Shown here in pieces: positions 35,868 to 44,803 of a stretch of DNA of 64,000 nt. The DNA is taken from the NCBI GenBank assembly GCA_014763895.1, contig JACXUM010000008.1:29333-93332 (forward strand). The letters run 5' to 3'. A model generated the notes under the pieces. It was not told the origin of the DNA. It saw only the letters and a program-made list of their open reading frames with translations, and did not search any database. The stretch comes from Campylobacterales bacterium (GTDB lineage: Bacteria; Campylobacterota; Campylobacteria; Campylobacterales; Sulfurovaceae). Made by a program: the position numbers and the translations under genes. Each line of letters begins with the position of its first letter. Position 1 is the stretch's first letter.

Positions 35868-36945
35868 CATTTTCCTTTTGTTCCAATTCTTGTTCCCTTA
35901 GCTGACCGCATGCCGCAGAGATATCAAGCCCCTTGGACTCGCGAATCGTGCATAATAATCCTCTTTGCGTTAAATACTCCTGAAACTTTACCATGTCCTC
36001 ATAATCAGGCCTTTTGAATTCAGTTCCCCCGTAAGGATTAAAGTAAATAAGATTGACCTTAGCCTTAATACCGTCCAATAAAGATAAAAGTTTCTTGGCT
36101 GCTGAGATATCATCATTGACATCTTTGATGACAAGATATTCGAACATGACCCTTTTTCTATCATTGACAGGAAAGTTTTTCACTGCATTGATGATCGACT
36201 CGATATTGTAAGCCTTATTGATCGGCATCAATTTTTGGCGCAATTCATCATCTACCGCGTGCAAAGAAATCGCCAGATTGACACCCAGATGCATTTTGCC
36301 AAGCTTTTCTATCTTACTGCTAAGTCCAGATGTTGAGATGGTCTGACGATGGACAGAAATGGCCATACCGTCAGGATCGGCAAAAATTGTGACGGCCTTG
36401 GCAACATTCTCCAGGTTGTCAAGAGGCTCTCCCATCCCCATATAAACAAGGTTGACACGGCGGTTGGCATCGATATCGTTATCTTTTTTAATCATCAGAA
36501 CCTGCGAAACAATCTCACCTGCGGTCAGATTCCTTACAAAGCCACCTTTTGCAGTCAAACAGAACGCGCACCCTACCTTACATCCTACCTGAGAGGAAAT
36601 ACATATCGTATAACGCTCCTGATGCTTTAGGGAGCCATCTTCATGGTATTCTTTCTCTTTCATCAAAAGCAAAACGGCTTCTACCGTATGGCCGTCGTGA
36701 AGCTCAAAGAGATATTTACGACTTCCGTCTTTGCTGTTCTGTACCGTAACGGTCTTCAGCGGGGTCAAGGTATACTCTTTTTCAAGGCTCTCGCGCATCT
36801 CTTTGGGAAGATTTTTCATCTCCTCAAAACTATCGGCATATTTGTGATAGATCCACTGAAATATCTGCTTTGCACGAAAAGCCGGTTTTATCTTTTCGCT
36901 TAACTCTTCTTTGGTCAAATCCTGAATAATTTTTTTATCGCTCAT
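35851..36945 (-). CDS. rlmN: 23S rRNA (adenine2503-C2)/tRNA methyltransferase
   Basis: 364 aa radical-SAM methyltransferase with a 4Fe-4S cluster bound by the Cys triad in [15 protein letters not shown]. It also has the [13 protein letters not shown] and [12 protein letters not shown] motifs and the C-terminal family Cys in SAACGQLRE. Length is normal. It starts 10 bases after the preceding nucleosidase-like stop; the last 17-20 bases overlap the small membrane-protein gene. Confidence 0.97.
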   Translation of the reverse strand: MSDKKIIQDLTKEELSEKIKPAFRAKQIFQWIYHKYADSFEEMKNLPKEMRESLEKEYTLTPLKTVTVQNSKDGSRKYLFELHDGHTVEAVLLLMKEKEYHEDGSLKHQERYTICISSQVGCKVGCAFCLTAKGGFVRNLTAGEIVSQVLMIKKDNDIDANRRVNLVYMGMGEPLDNLENVAKAVTIFADPDGMAISVHRQTISTSGLSSKIEKLGKMHLGVNLAISLHAVDDELRQKLMPINKAYNIESIINAVKNFPVNDRKRVMFEYLVIKDVNDDISAAKKLLSLLDGIKAKVNLIYFNPYGGTEFKRPDYEDMVKFQEYLTQRGLLCTIRESKGLDISAACGQLREQELEQKENDVKRR

Positions 36946-36955
36946 GGTTGTCTTG

Positions 36956-37486
36956 CTACTTTATAGTTGTTCTTATTTTCATATACTTGCCAAGCTTTTT
37001 CATTGCTTCTGCATGGTTTTTGACAAAATCTTTATGTGCATTCGCATCACAATAATTGGTGACAATAAATACCCCACCCGCTGGAATCCCAAACTCTTTT
37101 GCCACTTTTAAAACTGCATAAAATTCCATATTTTCAAGATGGATATTATGGGATAGATACTCTCTGGCGATCTTGAAATCTGTCGTAATGTAATTAGAGG
37201 AATTAATGAGTGTTTCACGTGAAACATCATCTGCTGTCGATACGACATTATCAACGGGAGTATATGCCCCACTAAAAAAACTATTCTCTATATTTGCCGC
37301 TGTACGAGACTCTATGATCTCAAAGATCTTTTTGTCCCCATAACTTCCTGCGGTCCCGACAAACACAATAAATTCTGGAGGGTTCATGATACATAATCTA
37401 GTCAAATTAATTGCTACATCTGTCATCCCAATCCCGACAGGAGTGGCAAAATCAAATGTTTCTCTTTCCCCTGCACAGATTATCAT
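36956..37486 (-). CDS. Short nucleoside phosphorylase/MTA-SAH nucleosidase-like protein
   Basis: 176 aa, shorter than usual MTA/SAH nucleosidases (about 230). [15 protein letters not shown] is the first glycine-rich substrate loop; [20 protein letters not shown] is the usual acidic Met-Glu motif that recognises ribose. The N-terminal [20 protein letters not shown] fits the family; the catalytic Asp of the D-x-x-S motif is not obvious. Placed between rlmN and hisF on the minus strand, 1 base after hisF's stop. The family is clear; the substrate is uncertain. It contains the second parS site. Confidence 0.75.
   Translation of the reverse strand: MIICAGERETFDFATPVGIGMTDVAINLTRLCIMNPPEFIVFVGTAGSYGDKKIFEIIESRTAANIENSFFSGAYTPVDNVVSTADDVSRETLINSSNYITTDFKIAREYLSHNIHLENMEFYAVLKVAKEFGIPAGGVFIVTNYCDANAHKDFVKNHAEAMKKLGKYMKIRTTIK
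37212..37227. promoter_or_regulatory. parS-consensus centromere site (second copy)
   Basis: TGTTTCACGTGAAACA again, 1,715 bases from the first, inside the nucleosidase-like gene. Confidence 0.82.
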
Positions 37487-37487
37487 T

Positions 37488-38252
37488 TTAAAGCCTTACC
37501 GGGATGTGTTTATCGTGCAGATAATGTTTTAGCTCCATGATATCGATTTCTCTAAAATGGAAGATTGATGCAGCCAATGCGGCATCGGCATGCCCAATCG
37601 TAAATGCTTCTTCGATATGCTGCATCGTTCCTGCTCCACCGCTGGCGATCACTGGGATATTGACACTGTCGCTGATTCTACGGTTAAGATCGTTATCAAA
37701 GCCCGCTTTGGTACCGTCTGCATCCATAGAGGTCACCAACAGTTCACCTGCTCCCCTTTCATAAGCTTCTTTTGCCCACTCAATCGCATCGATACCCGTA
37801 TCGTTGCGGCCTCCATGGGTAAAAACATGCCAATTATCGGAACCGACCCTTTTCGCATCGATGGCTACGACGATACATTGCGAACCAAAACGCTTGGCAC
37901 CCTCTTCGATAAATACCGGTCTTTTAATCGCTGCCGAATTGATACTTACCTTATCACATCCTACATTCAAAAGATTGTAGATATCCTGCAATTGACGAAT
38001 CCCTCCCCCTACGGTTAACGGGATAAAAACCTCCTGTGCTACTTTTTTCACCACATCCACGATCGTATCACGACCTTCATGGCTAGCTGTGATATCTAAA
38101 AACGTAATCTCATCCGCACCCTCTTGATTATAGCGTTTTGCCACCTCAACAGGATCTCCGGCATCACGCAAACCAACAAAATTTACGCCTTTAACGACTC
38201 TTCCTTCATTCACATCTAAACAAGGAATAATCCGTTTTGCAAAATAATCCAT
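37488..38252 (-). CDS. hisF: Imidazole glycerol phosphate synthase cyclase subunit
   Basis: 254 aa TIM-barrel enzyme of histidine synthesis. The start is ATG 38250-38252 ([20 protein letters not shown]). Catalytic Asp in [15 protein letters not shown] near residue 11 and in [16 protein letters not shown] near 130; the phosphate-binding loops [11 protein letters not shown] and [13 protein letters not shown] follow. It is the first gene of a likely hisF-nucleosidase-rlmN-small ORF operon. Confidence 0.98.
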   Translation of the reverse strand: MDYFAKRIIPCLDVNEGRVVKGVNFVGLRDAGDPVEVAKRYNQEGADEITFLDITASHEGRDTIVDVVKKVAQEVFIPLTVGGGIRQLQDIYNLLNVGCDKVSINSAAIKRPVFIEEGAKRFGSQCIVVAIDAKRVGSDNWHVFTHGGRNDTGIDAIEWAKEAYERGAGELLVTSMDADGTKAGFDNDLNRRISDSVNIPVIASGGAGTMQHIEEAFTIGHADAALAASIFHFREIDIMELKHYLHDKHIPVRL

Positions 38253-38482
38253 AAGAACTCTTCTCACCTAAAAATATAATTTTAAAATCTAAACTGCTCT
38301 GTGAATCCTACCATTAAAATATAATATTTGCAATCTTATGGCAGGATAAACGGCAGAATCTATCAAGAAAATAAAATAGAACTTTTATACATTTTCCAAG
38401 CGTTTCTCGAAAAACACTCTAAATTATGGTAAGATTATACAAAAATTATCCATCAGCGTAGTTTATAAAGGTATATTGTAGT

Positions 38483-39343
38483 ATGATTCATAAGGATTTG
38501 GCGAGTTTTGCAGACAAAAAATTTGGTCAAAACTTTCTTAAAAATGGTACTTATATACGCAAAATCATCCAATCGATGCCCAATGACGATCTTAACATCG
38601 CAGAAATTGGGCCTGGATTAGGTGATTTAACCAAAGAGCTTGTAAAAGCTAAAAATGTCACAGCATTTGAGGTCGACAAAAGGTTATGTGAGCATCTTAA
38701 AAACGATTTTGAAGTACCTATGCACGAAGGTAGATTCAAGCTCGAATGTGGAGATGTGCTTGAGCGTTGGGAGTCGGGTAGCTTACTGAATGAGCCTTAT
38801 CATTTGATAGCGAACCTACCCTATTATATTGCCACCAATATCATCTTAAAAGCATTAAAAGATACCAATTGCAGGTCCATACTGGTGATGGTTCAAAAAG
38901 AAGTTGCCGACAAATTTGCTGCAAAAGCCAAACAGAAAGCCTTTTCTGCGCTTTCTGTGCTTGCCAGCAGCGCCGGCAAGGCAAAGGTTTGTTTTGAGGT
39001 TGAACCCGGAGCATTCATTCCGCCCCCAAAAGTGACTTCTGCGGTGCTTTTGATTGAAAAAGAACAGACCATAGACGACAGTATGTTCGAAATGTTTCTC
39101 AAAATCGCTTTTGGGCAGCCTCGAAAAAAACTGATTCGAAATCTTATGGCTGCTTTTTCTAAAGAGATAGTGGAGCAAACTTTTAACAAATTGGGATTAG
39201 ATTCCAATTTACGACCTCATGAAGCTGAGACATCTATATATCATCACTTATATAATGAATTAAAGGATTATTTAGATGAACAATCAAAACAACGAAAACA
39301 TCAACAACAAAGAAAACCAGCCGCAAAGACCACCGCGCAATAG
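38483..39343 (+). CDS. rsmA: 16S rRNA (A1518/A1519) dimethyltransferase
   Basis: 286 aa. Dimethylates two adenines at the 3' end of 16S rRNA. Motifs: DKKFGQNFLKNGTYIRKII, the SAM-binding IAEIGPGLGDLTKELV, and the catalytic NLPYYIATNI. The last about 23 residues (QSKQRKHQQQRKPAAKTTAQ) lie out of frame over the start of rnj (68-base overlap) and are Gln/Lys rich, unlike a typical KsgA C-terminus. Confidence 0.96.
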   Translation: MIHKDLASFADKKFGQNFLKNGTYIRKIIQSMPNDDLNIAEIGPGLGDLTKELVKAKNVTAFEVDKRLCEHLKNDFEVPMHEGRFKLECGDVLERWESGSLLNEPYHLIANLPYYIATNIILKALKDTNCRSILVMVQKEVADKFAAKAKQKAFSALSVLASSAGKAKVCFEVEPGAFIPPPKVTSAVLLIEKEQTIDDSMFEMFLKIAFGQPRKKLIRNLMAAFSKEIVEQTFNKLGLDSNLRPHEAETSIYHHLYNELKDYLDEQSKQRKHQQQRKPAAKTTAQ

Positions 39344-41348
39344 AAGACCGAACCCACATAGAAGAAATAACCAGGCACAGAATGCCCAACCTGGAGAGGG
39401 GCAACCTAACAAAAGACCTCATCAGCGAAGACCGTATCCAAACAAAAACCAAAGTAATGCAGAAGAAACCGCTGTTAACCCATCTATGCAACAACAGGAT
39501 TCTCAAAGCAATGCAGGGCAAAAACCCTATAACCCAAATAAACCGAAACAAAAGCCAAGCAATCAGAACAATAACCGAAGGAAAAATCCTACAACGGTCA
39601 GTGAAGAGATGAGAGCTTCCCTGGATGAGAACAAACGCATTCAGGATGCCAGAATGCAACCCTGGAAACAAAAACTTGATCTTAACAGCAAAGCAAAAAT
39701 CCGTTTTACACCGCTTGGAGGACTCGGAGAGATCGGTGGGAACATGGCGGTACTTGAGACAGAAACAACCGCTATCGTGATCGATGTGGGGATGAGTTTC
39801 CCGGACGAAACGATGCATGGTGTGGATATCTTGGTCCCAGATTTTTCCTATCTTCATACGATCAAAGATAAGATAAAAGCCATCATCATCACCCATGGAC
39901 ATGAAGACCATATCGGTGCAATGCCTTACCTTTTCAAAGAGTTGAAATTCCCTGTTTACGGGACACCGTTAGCCCTTGCCTTGATTGAGAATAAATTCAA
40001 TGAACATGGTCTTAAAGCCGATACAAAGTACTTCAATTTCGTCACAAAAAGAAAACCGTATGAGATCGGTGATCTTAAAATCGAGTGGATTCACATGACA
40101 CACTCGATCATTGATGCATGTTCTTTGGCGATAGAGACACCAGCCGGAACGATCGTCCATACGGCAGACTTTAAGATCGACCATACGCCGATAGATGGCT
40201 ATACTTCAGATCTTCAACGTTATGCCTATTACGGTTCAAAAGGGGTATTGTGTCTTTTATCAGACTCGACCAATTCTCATAATCCAGGATTTACCAAAAG
40301 TGAAGCTGTAGTAGGGAAAACATTCGATACGCTCTTTGAACTTGCACAAGGAAGAGTGATCATGTCGACTTTCTCTTCCAATATCCACCGTATTTACCAG
40401 GCGATGGAACGCGGGGTAAAAGCCGGAAGAAAAATCTGTGTCATCGGTCGCTCTATGGAGCGAAATGTTGAAACGACCAGAGCATTGGGTTATGTGGATA
40501 TTGATGATAAGCATTTTATCGAAGTGCATGAGGTTTCCAAGTATAAGGACAACGAAATCCTCATTGTCACTACCGGTTCACAAGGCGAAACCATGGCCGC
40601 ACTTAACCGTATGGCTACCGATGAACACCGCCATATCAAACTGAAACCTAGCGATTCGGTGATCATTTCGGCCAGTGCGATCCCAGGGAATGAATCTTCT
40701 GTATCAAAACTGATGAACCTTCTGATGAAAGCCGGTGTCAGTGTATACTATAAAGAGTTTGGCGATATCCACGTTTCAGGCCATGCCGCTCAAGAGGAAC
40801 AAAAACTGGTACTCAGACTCATTCAGCCTAAGTTTTTCCTTCCTGTGCATGGGGAATACAATCACATCGCCAAACATGCAAAAACAGCTGTCAGCTGTGG
40901 TGTAGAAGAGCGCAATATCCTGCTCATGAGCGATGGTGATCAGGTAGAGATCACACCAAAATATATCAAAAAAGTCAAAACCGTTAAAAACGGCAAGACC
41001 TATATCGACAATCAAAACAACATGAAAATCGAAAATGATGTTGTCCTTGATAGACAGAAACTGGCTGAAGACGGTATCATCAATATCGTAGCTCAGATCT
41101 CTCAAGAGAATCAAAAGGTAGTCGGAAAACCGATCGTAACTTCGCATGGACTTGTAGCGGACAAAGATGATAAGAAATTTGCCAAAGAGATCGAAGTATT
41201 GCTTGAGACGATGATGCTTAATATGAAACCAGAAGCACTCAAAGATCATAGAAACATTGAAAATGAGATCAGGAACAGTGTCAGAAAGCATGTGGTTAGA
41301 ATCAAAAAAAGATATCCGCTTATCATCCCTACTATCTTTATCATCTAA
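39276..41348 (+). CDS. rnj: Ribonuclease J with disordered N-terminal extension
   Basis: 690 aa. Metallo-beta-lactamase/beta-CASP RNase with 5'-3' exonuclease and endonuclease activity; main mRNA-decay enzyme in Campylobacterota. Residues 1-130 are low-complexity (Asn, Gln, Pro, Arg; for example NPHRRNNQAQNAQPGEGQPN), matching the about 130-residue extension known for H. pylori RNase J. The catalytic zinc motif ITHGHEDHIGAMPYL is near residue 208, with ADFKIDHTPIDG, the beta-CASP region SRNVETTRALG-like and HVSGHAAQEEQKL after it. The start ATG 39276 follows AAAGG by 9 bases. It overlaps ksgA by 68 bases. Confidence 0.96.
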   Translation: MNNQNNENINNKENQPQRPPRNRRPNPHRRNNQAQNAQPGEGQPNKRPHQRRPYPNKNQSNAEETAVNPSMQQQDSQSNAGQKPYNPNKPKQKPSNQNNNRRKNPTTVSEEMRASLDENKRIQDARMQPWKQKLDLNSKAKIRFTPLGGLGEIGGNMAVLETETTAIVIDVGMSFPDETMHGVDILVPDFSYLHTIKDKIKAIIITHGHEDHIGAMPYLFKELKFPVYGTPLALALIENKFNEHGLKADTKYFNFVTKRKPYEIGDLKIEWIHMTHSIIDACSLAIETPAGTIVHTADFKIDHTPIDGYTSDLQRYAYYGSKGVLCLLSDSTNSHNPGFTKSEAVVGKTFDTLFELAQGRVIMSTFSSNIHRIYQAMERGVKAGRKICVIGRSMERNVETTRALGYVDIDDKHFIEVHEVSKYKDNEILIVTTGSQGETMAALNRMATDEHRHIKLKPSDSVIISASAIPGNESSVSKLMNLLMKAGVSVYYKEFGDIHVSGHAAQEEQKLVLRLIQPKFFLPVHGEYNHIAKHAKTAVSCGVEERNILLMSDGDQVEITPKYIKKVKTVKNGKTYIDNQNNMKIENDVVLDRQKLAEDGIINIVAQISQENQKVVGKPIVTSHGLVADKDDKKFAKEIEVLLETMMLNMKPEALKDHRNIENEIRNSVRKHVVRIKKRYPLIIPTIFII

Positions 41349-41356
41349 GGCATTTA

Positions 41357-41392
41357 ACCTGTTTTTCACCTTCAAAAAGGTGTTTGACGGGT
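41357..41392 (+). terminator. Possible rnj terminator hairpin
   Basis: AACCTG...CACCTT-CAAA-AAGGTG...CGGGTT, a two-part stem starting 9 bases after the rnj stop. It has no long T-run after it, so confidence is limited. Confidence 0.45.
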
Positions 41393-41438
41393 TCTCTTCA
41401 ACTCTTAGACAACCTACCCATTTAGTGATAGCTTATGC

Positions 41439-41444
41439 TATAAT
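41439..41444 (+). promoter_or_regulatory. -10 box of kdsD
   Basis: TATAAT in TGCTATAATTTTTG, 26 bases before the kdsD ATG. Confidence 0.55.
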
Positions 41445-41470
41445 TTTTGTACCAGAAGAAAGAGTATATT

Positions 41471-42439
41471 ATGGACCTTATCAAAATTGCACAAGAAACA
41501 TTCTATATCGAAGCACAGGCTCTTGAACGTGCTGCCGAACGTTTAGATCAAAGTTTTTTGGATGCTATTGAACTGATCATGCAGACCAAGGGAAAGCTCA
41601 TCATTACCGGTGTAGGCAAATCTGGACTTGTTGGTGCCAAAATGGCTGCTACCTTTGCCAGTACAGGCACGTCTAGTTTTTTCCTGCACCCTACCGAAGC
41701 ATTGCATGGGGATCTTGGGATGATAGGCAAAGGAGATACGCTTATAGCCATCAGCAACAGCGGTGAAAGCGAAGAACTTACCAAAATCCTTCCCCATATC
41801 AAACGTTTTGATATCCCACTGATCGGATTGACCGGGAATCTGGACTCTTCGTTAGGCCGCTATTCTGATGTCTGTTTGGATATTTCTGTAGAAAGAGAGG
41901 CTTGTCCTCTAAATGTAGCGCCTACCGCTTCTACTACATTGACAATGGCTATCGGGGATGCCCTTGCCGTAGCATTGATGGAAAAGCGGGGATTTAAACA
42001 CGAAGATTTTGCTTCGTTCCATCCCGGGGGATCCCTGGGAAAAAGGCTTTTTGTCAAGATCGAAGACCTGATGCGTACAACAGAACTTCCTATCATAAAA
42101 AATGACACGACCCTAAAGGAAGCAATCGTCACCATGAGCGAGGGAAAACTGGGAACCGTGCTTATCGTTGATGATACGGGAAGACTAAATGCCCTACTCA
42201 GTGACGGAGACGTTCGCAGAGCGCTTATGCAAGAATCGTTCAATCTTGAGCATCTTGCTATCGAATATGCCACCCGTGATCCAAAAAGCTATCATGATAC
42301 CCAGCTGCTTGCCAGTCAAGCGCTTGAGATCATCGAGAATGAACGTATTCAGGTACTGCCTATTACTGATAAGGAGAAAAAGGTTATCGGCCTTTTACAT
42401 ATCCACGATCTGGTCAATGCAGGCATCAAAAGTAAATAG
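41471..42439 (+). CDS. kdsD: Arabinose-5-phosphate isomerase (KdsD/KpsF/GutQ family)
   Basis: 322 aa. Isomerises ribulose 5-phosphate to arabinose 5-phosphate for Kdo in LPS. N-terminal SIS domain (GKLIITGVGKSGLVGAKMAA, FFLHPTEALHGDLGMIGKGD, ISNSGESEELTKILP), then two CBS domains near residues 200-320 (LIVDDTGRLNALLSDGDVRR). The start is ATG 41471 (MDLIKIAQETFYIEAQAL); AAGAAAGAG lies upstream. Two more genes follow in the same direction at short distance. Confidence 0.93.
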   Translation: MDLIKIAQETFYIEAQALERAAERLDQSFLDAIELIMQTKGKLIITGVGKSGLVGAKMAATFASTGTSSFFLHPTEALHGDLGMIGKGDTLIAISNSGESEELTKILPHIKRFDIPLIGLTGNLDSSLGRYSDVCLDISVEREACPLNVAPTASTTLTMAIGDALAVALMEKRGFKHEDFASFHPGGSLGKRLFVKIEDLMRTTELPIIKNDTTLKEAIVTMSEGKLGTVLIVDDTGRLNALLSDGDVRRALMQESFNLEHLAIEYATRDPKSYHDTQLLASQALEIIENERIQVLPITDKEKKVIGLLHIHDLVNAGIKSK

Positions 42440-42450
42440 GAACCATTTTT

Positions 42451-43242
42451 ATGAGACTAAACAAATATATTTCACACCATACCAAGTACTCCAGACGTGA
42501 AGCGGATAAACTGATCGAATCAGGCGAAGTGACACTCGGAAGAAATGTCATTAAGGATTTTGCCTACGAGGTTCAAGAGAGTGATATCATCTCCATCAAA
42601 GGCAAACCGATCAAAAAACGCACCGAACTGACAATGATCGTTTACAATAAACCCAAAGGTGTACTTGTCACCAAAAAAGATGACAGGGGGCGCACTACGG
42701 TCTATCACAAACTTCCTGGGAAATTCAGACACTTTACTCCGGTTGGAAGACTGGATTATGCTTCAGAAGGGCTTTTGATCTTAACAGACAGTCCTGCAGT
42801 TGCACAAGCCCTTATGGAAAGTGAGCTGGAACGTACTTATAACATCAAAATAGATAAACCGCTTAGCAAAGAGATGATCAACGCGATGGAAAACGGGCTT
42901 ATCCTTGATGATGCCAGAGCCGGAGCACATGAAAAGAGTACGATCACCAGTATGGAGTTTGCTCCTTTTGTCCACTATGAGATCAGAAAAGAAGGCAACA
43001 ACTTTACAAAACTCCGGGTTACCATAGCCGAAGGTAAAAACAGAGAACTTCGCCGCTTTTTTGCCCATTTTGGCGCAAATATCCTTGATCTGAAACGCGT
43101 AGCTTTCGGAGGGATAGAGCTCAATAACCTACCAACCGATAAAACACGTTTCTTCTCACGCAAAGAGTATGACGATGTTCATAAATTTATGAAAAAATTC
43201 AGACAAGAGAAGAATAAAACCAGATCTCAACATAAAGAGTGA
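42451..43242 (+). CDS. RsuA/RluB-family pseudouridine synthase
   Basis: 263 aa. S4 RNA-binding domain at the N-terminus (RLNKYISHHTKYSRREADKL). Catalytic Asp in VGRLDYASEGLLILTDS near residue 105, and the EGKNRELRRFFAHFG motif later. Modifies 16S (RsuA) or 23S (RluB/E/F) rRNA; the C-terminal basic tail (RQEKNKTRSQHK) is like RluB. It follows kdsD by 11 bases and precedes rarA by 3. Confidence 0.93.
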   Translation: MRLNKYISHHTKYSRREADKLIESGEVTLGRNVIKDFAYEVQESDIISIKGKPIKKRTELTMIVYNKPKGVLVTKKDDRGRTTVYHKLPGKFRHFTPVGRLDYASEGLLILTDSPAVAQALMESELERTYNIKIDKPLSKEMINAMENGLILDDARAGAHEKSTITSMEFAPFVHYEIRKEGNNFTKLRVTIAEGKNRELRRFFAHFGANILDLKRVAFGGIELNNLPTDKTRFFSRKEYDDVHKFMKKFRQEKNKTRSQHKE

Positions 43243-43245
43243 TCC

Positions 43246-44427
43246 TTGAGAAATCTCGCACTCAAATATCGTCCTAAAACATTAGATGCGATGGTGGGAC
43301 AGCCTCACCTACTGGGGGAAGCAGGGATTTTAAGAAAATCTGTCGAATCGGGTGCACTTTTGCATACGTTTTTCTATGGGCCGCCGGGCTGCGGTAAAAC
43401 CACCCTCGCCCGCATTATCGCTACACAGATGCAAAGGCCTTTCTACGAGATGAATGCTACCACATTCAAGATCGATGAACTTAGAAATATACTTAAAAAC
43501 CATACCCATGCACTCCAAAAACCATTGATCTTCATCGATGAAGTCCATCGGTTGAGCAAGAGTCAACAAGAGGTTCTTTTGCCCTTCATGGAAAATCAAT
43601 CCGCACTCATCATAGGTGCTTCAACAGAAAATCCCTATTATTCTCTGACAGCAGCGATGCGTTCCAGATCCCATCTTTTTGAACTCAAGCCTCTTGCAAC
43701 CAAAGAGATGATGCACTATCTTGAACATATTCTGCAGTCAGAAAAGATAGAAATCGGCAAGGAAGCCAAAGAGTATCTTGTTTTTTCCAGTGCAGGTGAT
43801 GCGCGTGCCATGCTCAATCTGCTTGAAAGTGCTAGCATGATCAGTTCACCTATCACGCTTGATATGCTAAAAAACATCCGGCCACACGCCATACAAGCGG
43901 GAAGCAGTGAAAGCGAAAGCCATTATGAACTCACTTCGGCTATGATAAAAAGTATCAGGGGAAGCGATATTGATGCTGCGATCTATTATCTTGCCAGACT
44001 GATAGACGGAGGAGAAAATGCGGAATTCATTGCAAGACGCCTTTGTATCCTTGCAAGTGAGGATATAGGCAATGCAAACCCCCATGCACTCAACCTTGCC
44101 AGTTCAGCACTGAATATCGTTAAGCACATAGGCTACCCGGAAGCCCGTATCACCCTCTCTCAGCTGGTTATCTATCTTGCCTCTTCACCAAAGTCAAACA
44201 GTGCTTATCTTGCCATCAATGAGGCGATCAAAAACATCAAAAACGGGGAAATAGACCCGATCCCTGATCATATCAAAACCCATGCAAAAAATTATCTCTA
44301 TCCCCATGATACAGGAGGATGGGTCAAACAAAACTATCTTATGCGGCCCAAGCATTTTTATCATACCAAACAGATCGGTTTTGAAAAAACACTTTACGAA
44401 TGGCATGCAAAAATCACTAAGCCATAA
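43246..44427 (+). CDS. rarA: Replication-associated recombination protein A (AAA+ ATPase)
   Basis: 393 aa, member of the RarA/MgsA/WRNIP1 family that acts on stalled forks. Walker A YGPPGCGKTTLARI at residues 45-57, Walker B PLIFIDEVHRLSKSQQ near 95, and the sensor-region ENPYYSLTAAMRSRSHLFEL. The start is a TTG (43246), 3 bases after the preceding stop; RNLALKYRPKTLDAMVGQ is the normal N-terminus. The C-terminal GDPIPDHIKTHAKNYLYPHD-like motif is typical of RarA. The last gene of the kdsD operon. Confidence 0.93.
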   Translation: MRNLALKYRPKTLDAMVGQPHLLGEAGILRKSVESGALLHTFFYGPPGCGKTTLARIIATQMQRPFYEMNATTFKIDELRNILKNHTHALQKPLIFIDEVHRLSKSQQEVLLPFMENQSALIIGASTENPYYSLTAAMRSRSHLFELKPLATKEMMHYLEHILQSEKIEIGKEAKEYLVFSSAGDARAMLNLLESASMISSPITLDMLKNIRPHAIQAGSSESESHYELTSAMIKSIRGSDIDAAIYYLARLIDGGENAEFIARRLCILASEDIGNANPHALNLASSALNIVKHIGYPEARITLSQLVIYLASSPKSNSAYLAINEAIKNIKNGEIDPIPDHIKTHAKNYLYPHDTGGWVKQNYLMRPKHFYHTKQIGFEKTLYEWHAKITKP

Positions 44428-44493
44428 CACAATTTAACCACATTTATATGCTATAATTTTTATAATTTTTGAACAAGAAAATAAGGAGATTTA

Positions 44494-44778
44494 TTGATGA
44501 AAAATCATCTATTAAAATTGGCTTTAGCAAGCAGTCTGGGTATCTTTGTCTTAAGTGGATGTACCGGAGAGGAAGCCGCACCGAGAAATGCAACGCAAAC
44601 TGGTGCAGTAACAGGCGCCGTAGCAGGCTCTGTGATCGGATATAATGTTTCTGGCCGTCATAGAGGCCGCAATGCCGTGATCGGCGGTCTTTTGGGCGCT
44701 GCTGCAGGAGGAGCGATCGGAAATTCAATTGATGAGAAAAATCCTGAACCGCAACCTGAAGATAACGGATGGGAATGA
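44494..44778 (+). CDS. Glycine-zipper lipoprotein
   Basis: 94 aa. The lipobox FVLSGC gives a mature protein CTGEEAAPR. One glycine-zipper pair: TGAVTGAVAGSVIGYNVSGR then RGRNAVIGGLLGAAAGGAIG, which together form a membrane-penetrating hairpin. Good ribosome-binding site (AAGGAG). Its hydrophobic pair is closely related to that of the next gene, so the two are duplicates; this copy lacks the OmpA domain. Function unknown. Confidence 0.85.
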   Translation: MMKNHLLKLALASSLGIFVLSGCTGEEAAPRNATQTGAVTGAVAGSVIGYNVSGRHRGRNAVIGGLLGAAAGGAIGNSIDEKNPEPQPEDNGWE

Positions 44779-44803
44779 AATATTTTAAATTAAAGGAGTA
44801 ATA

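Noticed and set aside
39234..39911. A 225-codon minus-strand frame over the start of rnj
   Set aside because: Hydrophobic translation caused by the Asn/Gln/Pro-rich sense strand; no start signal and no domain.
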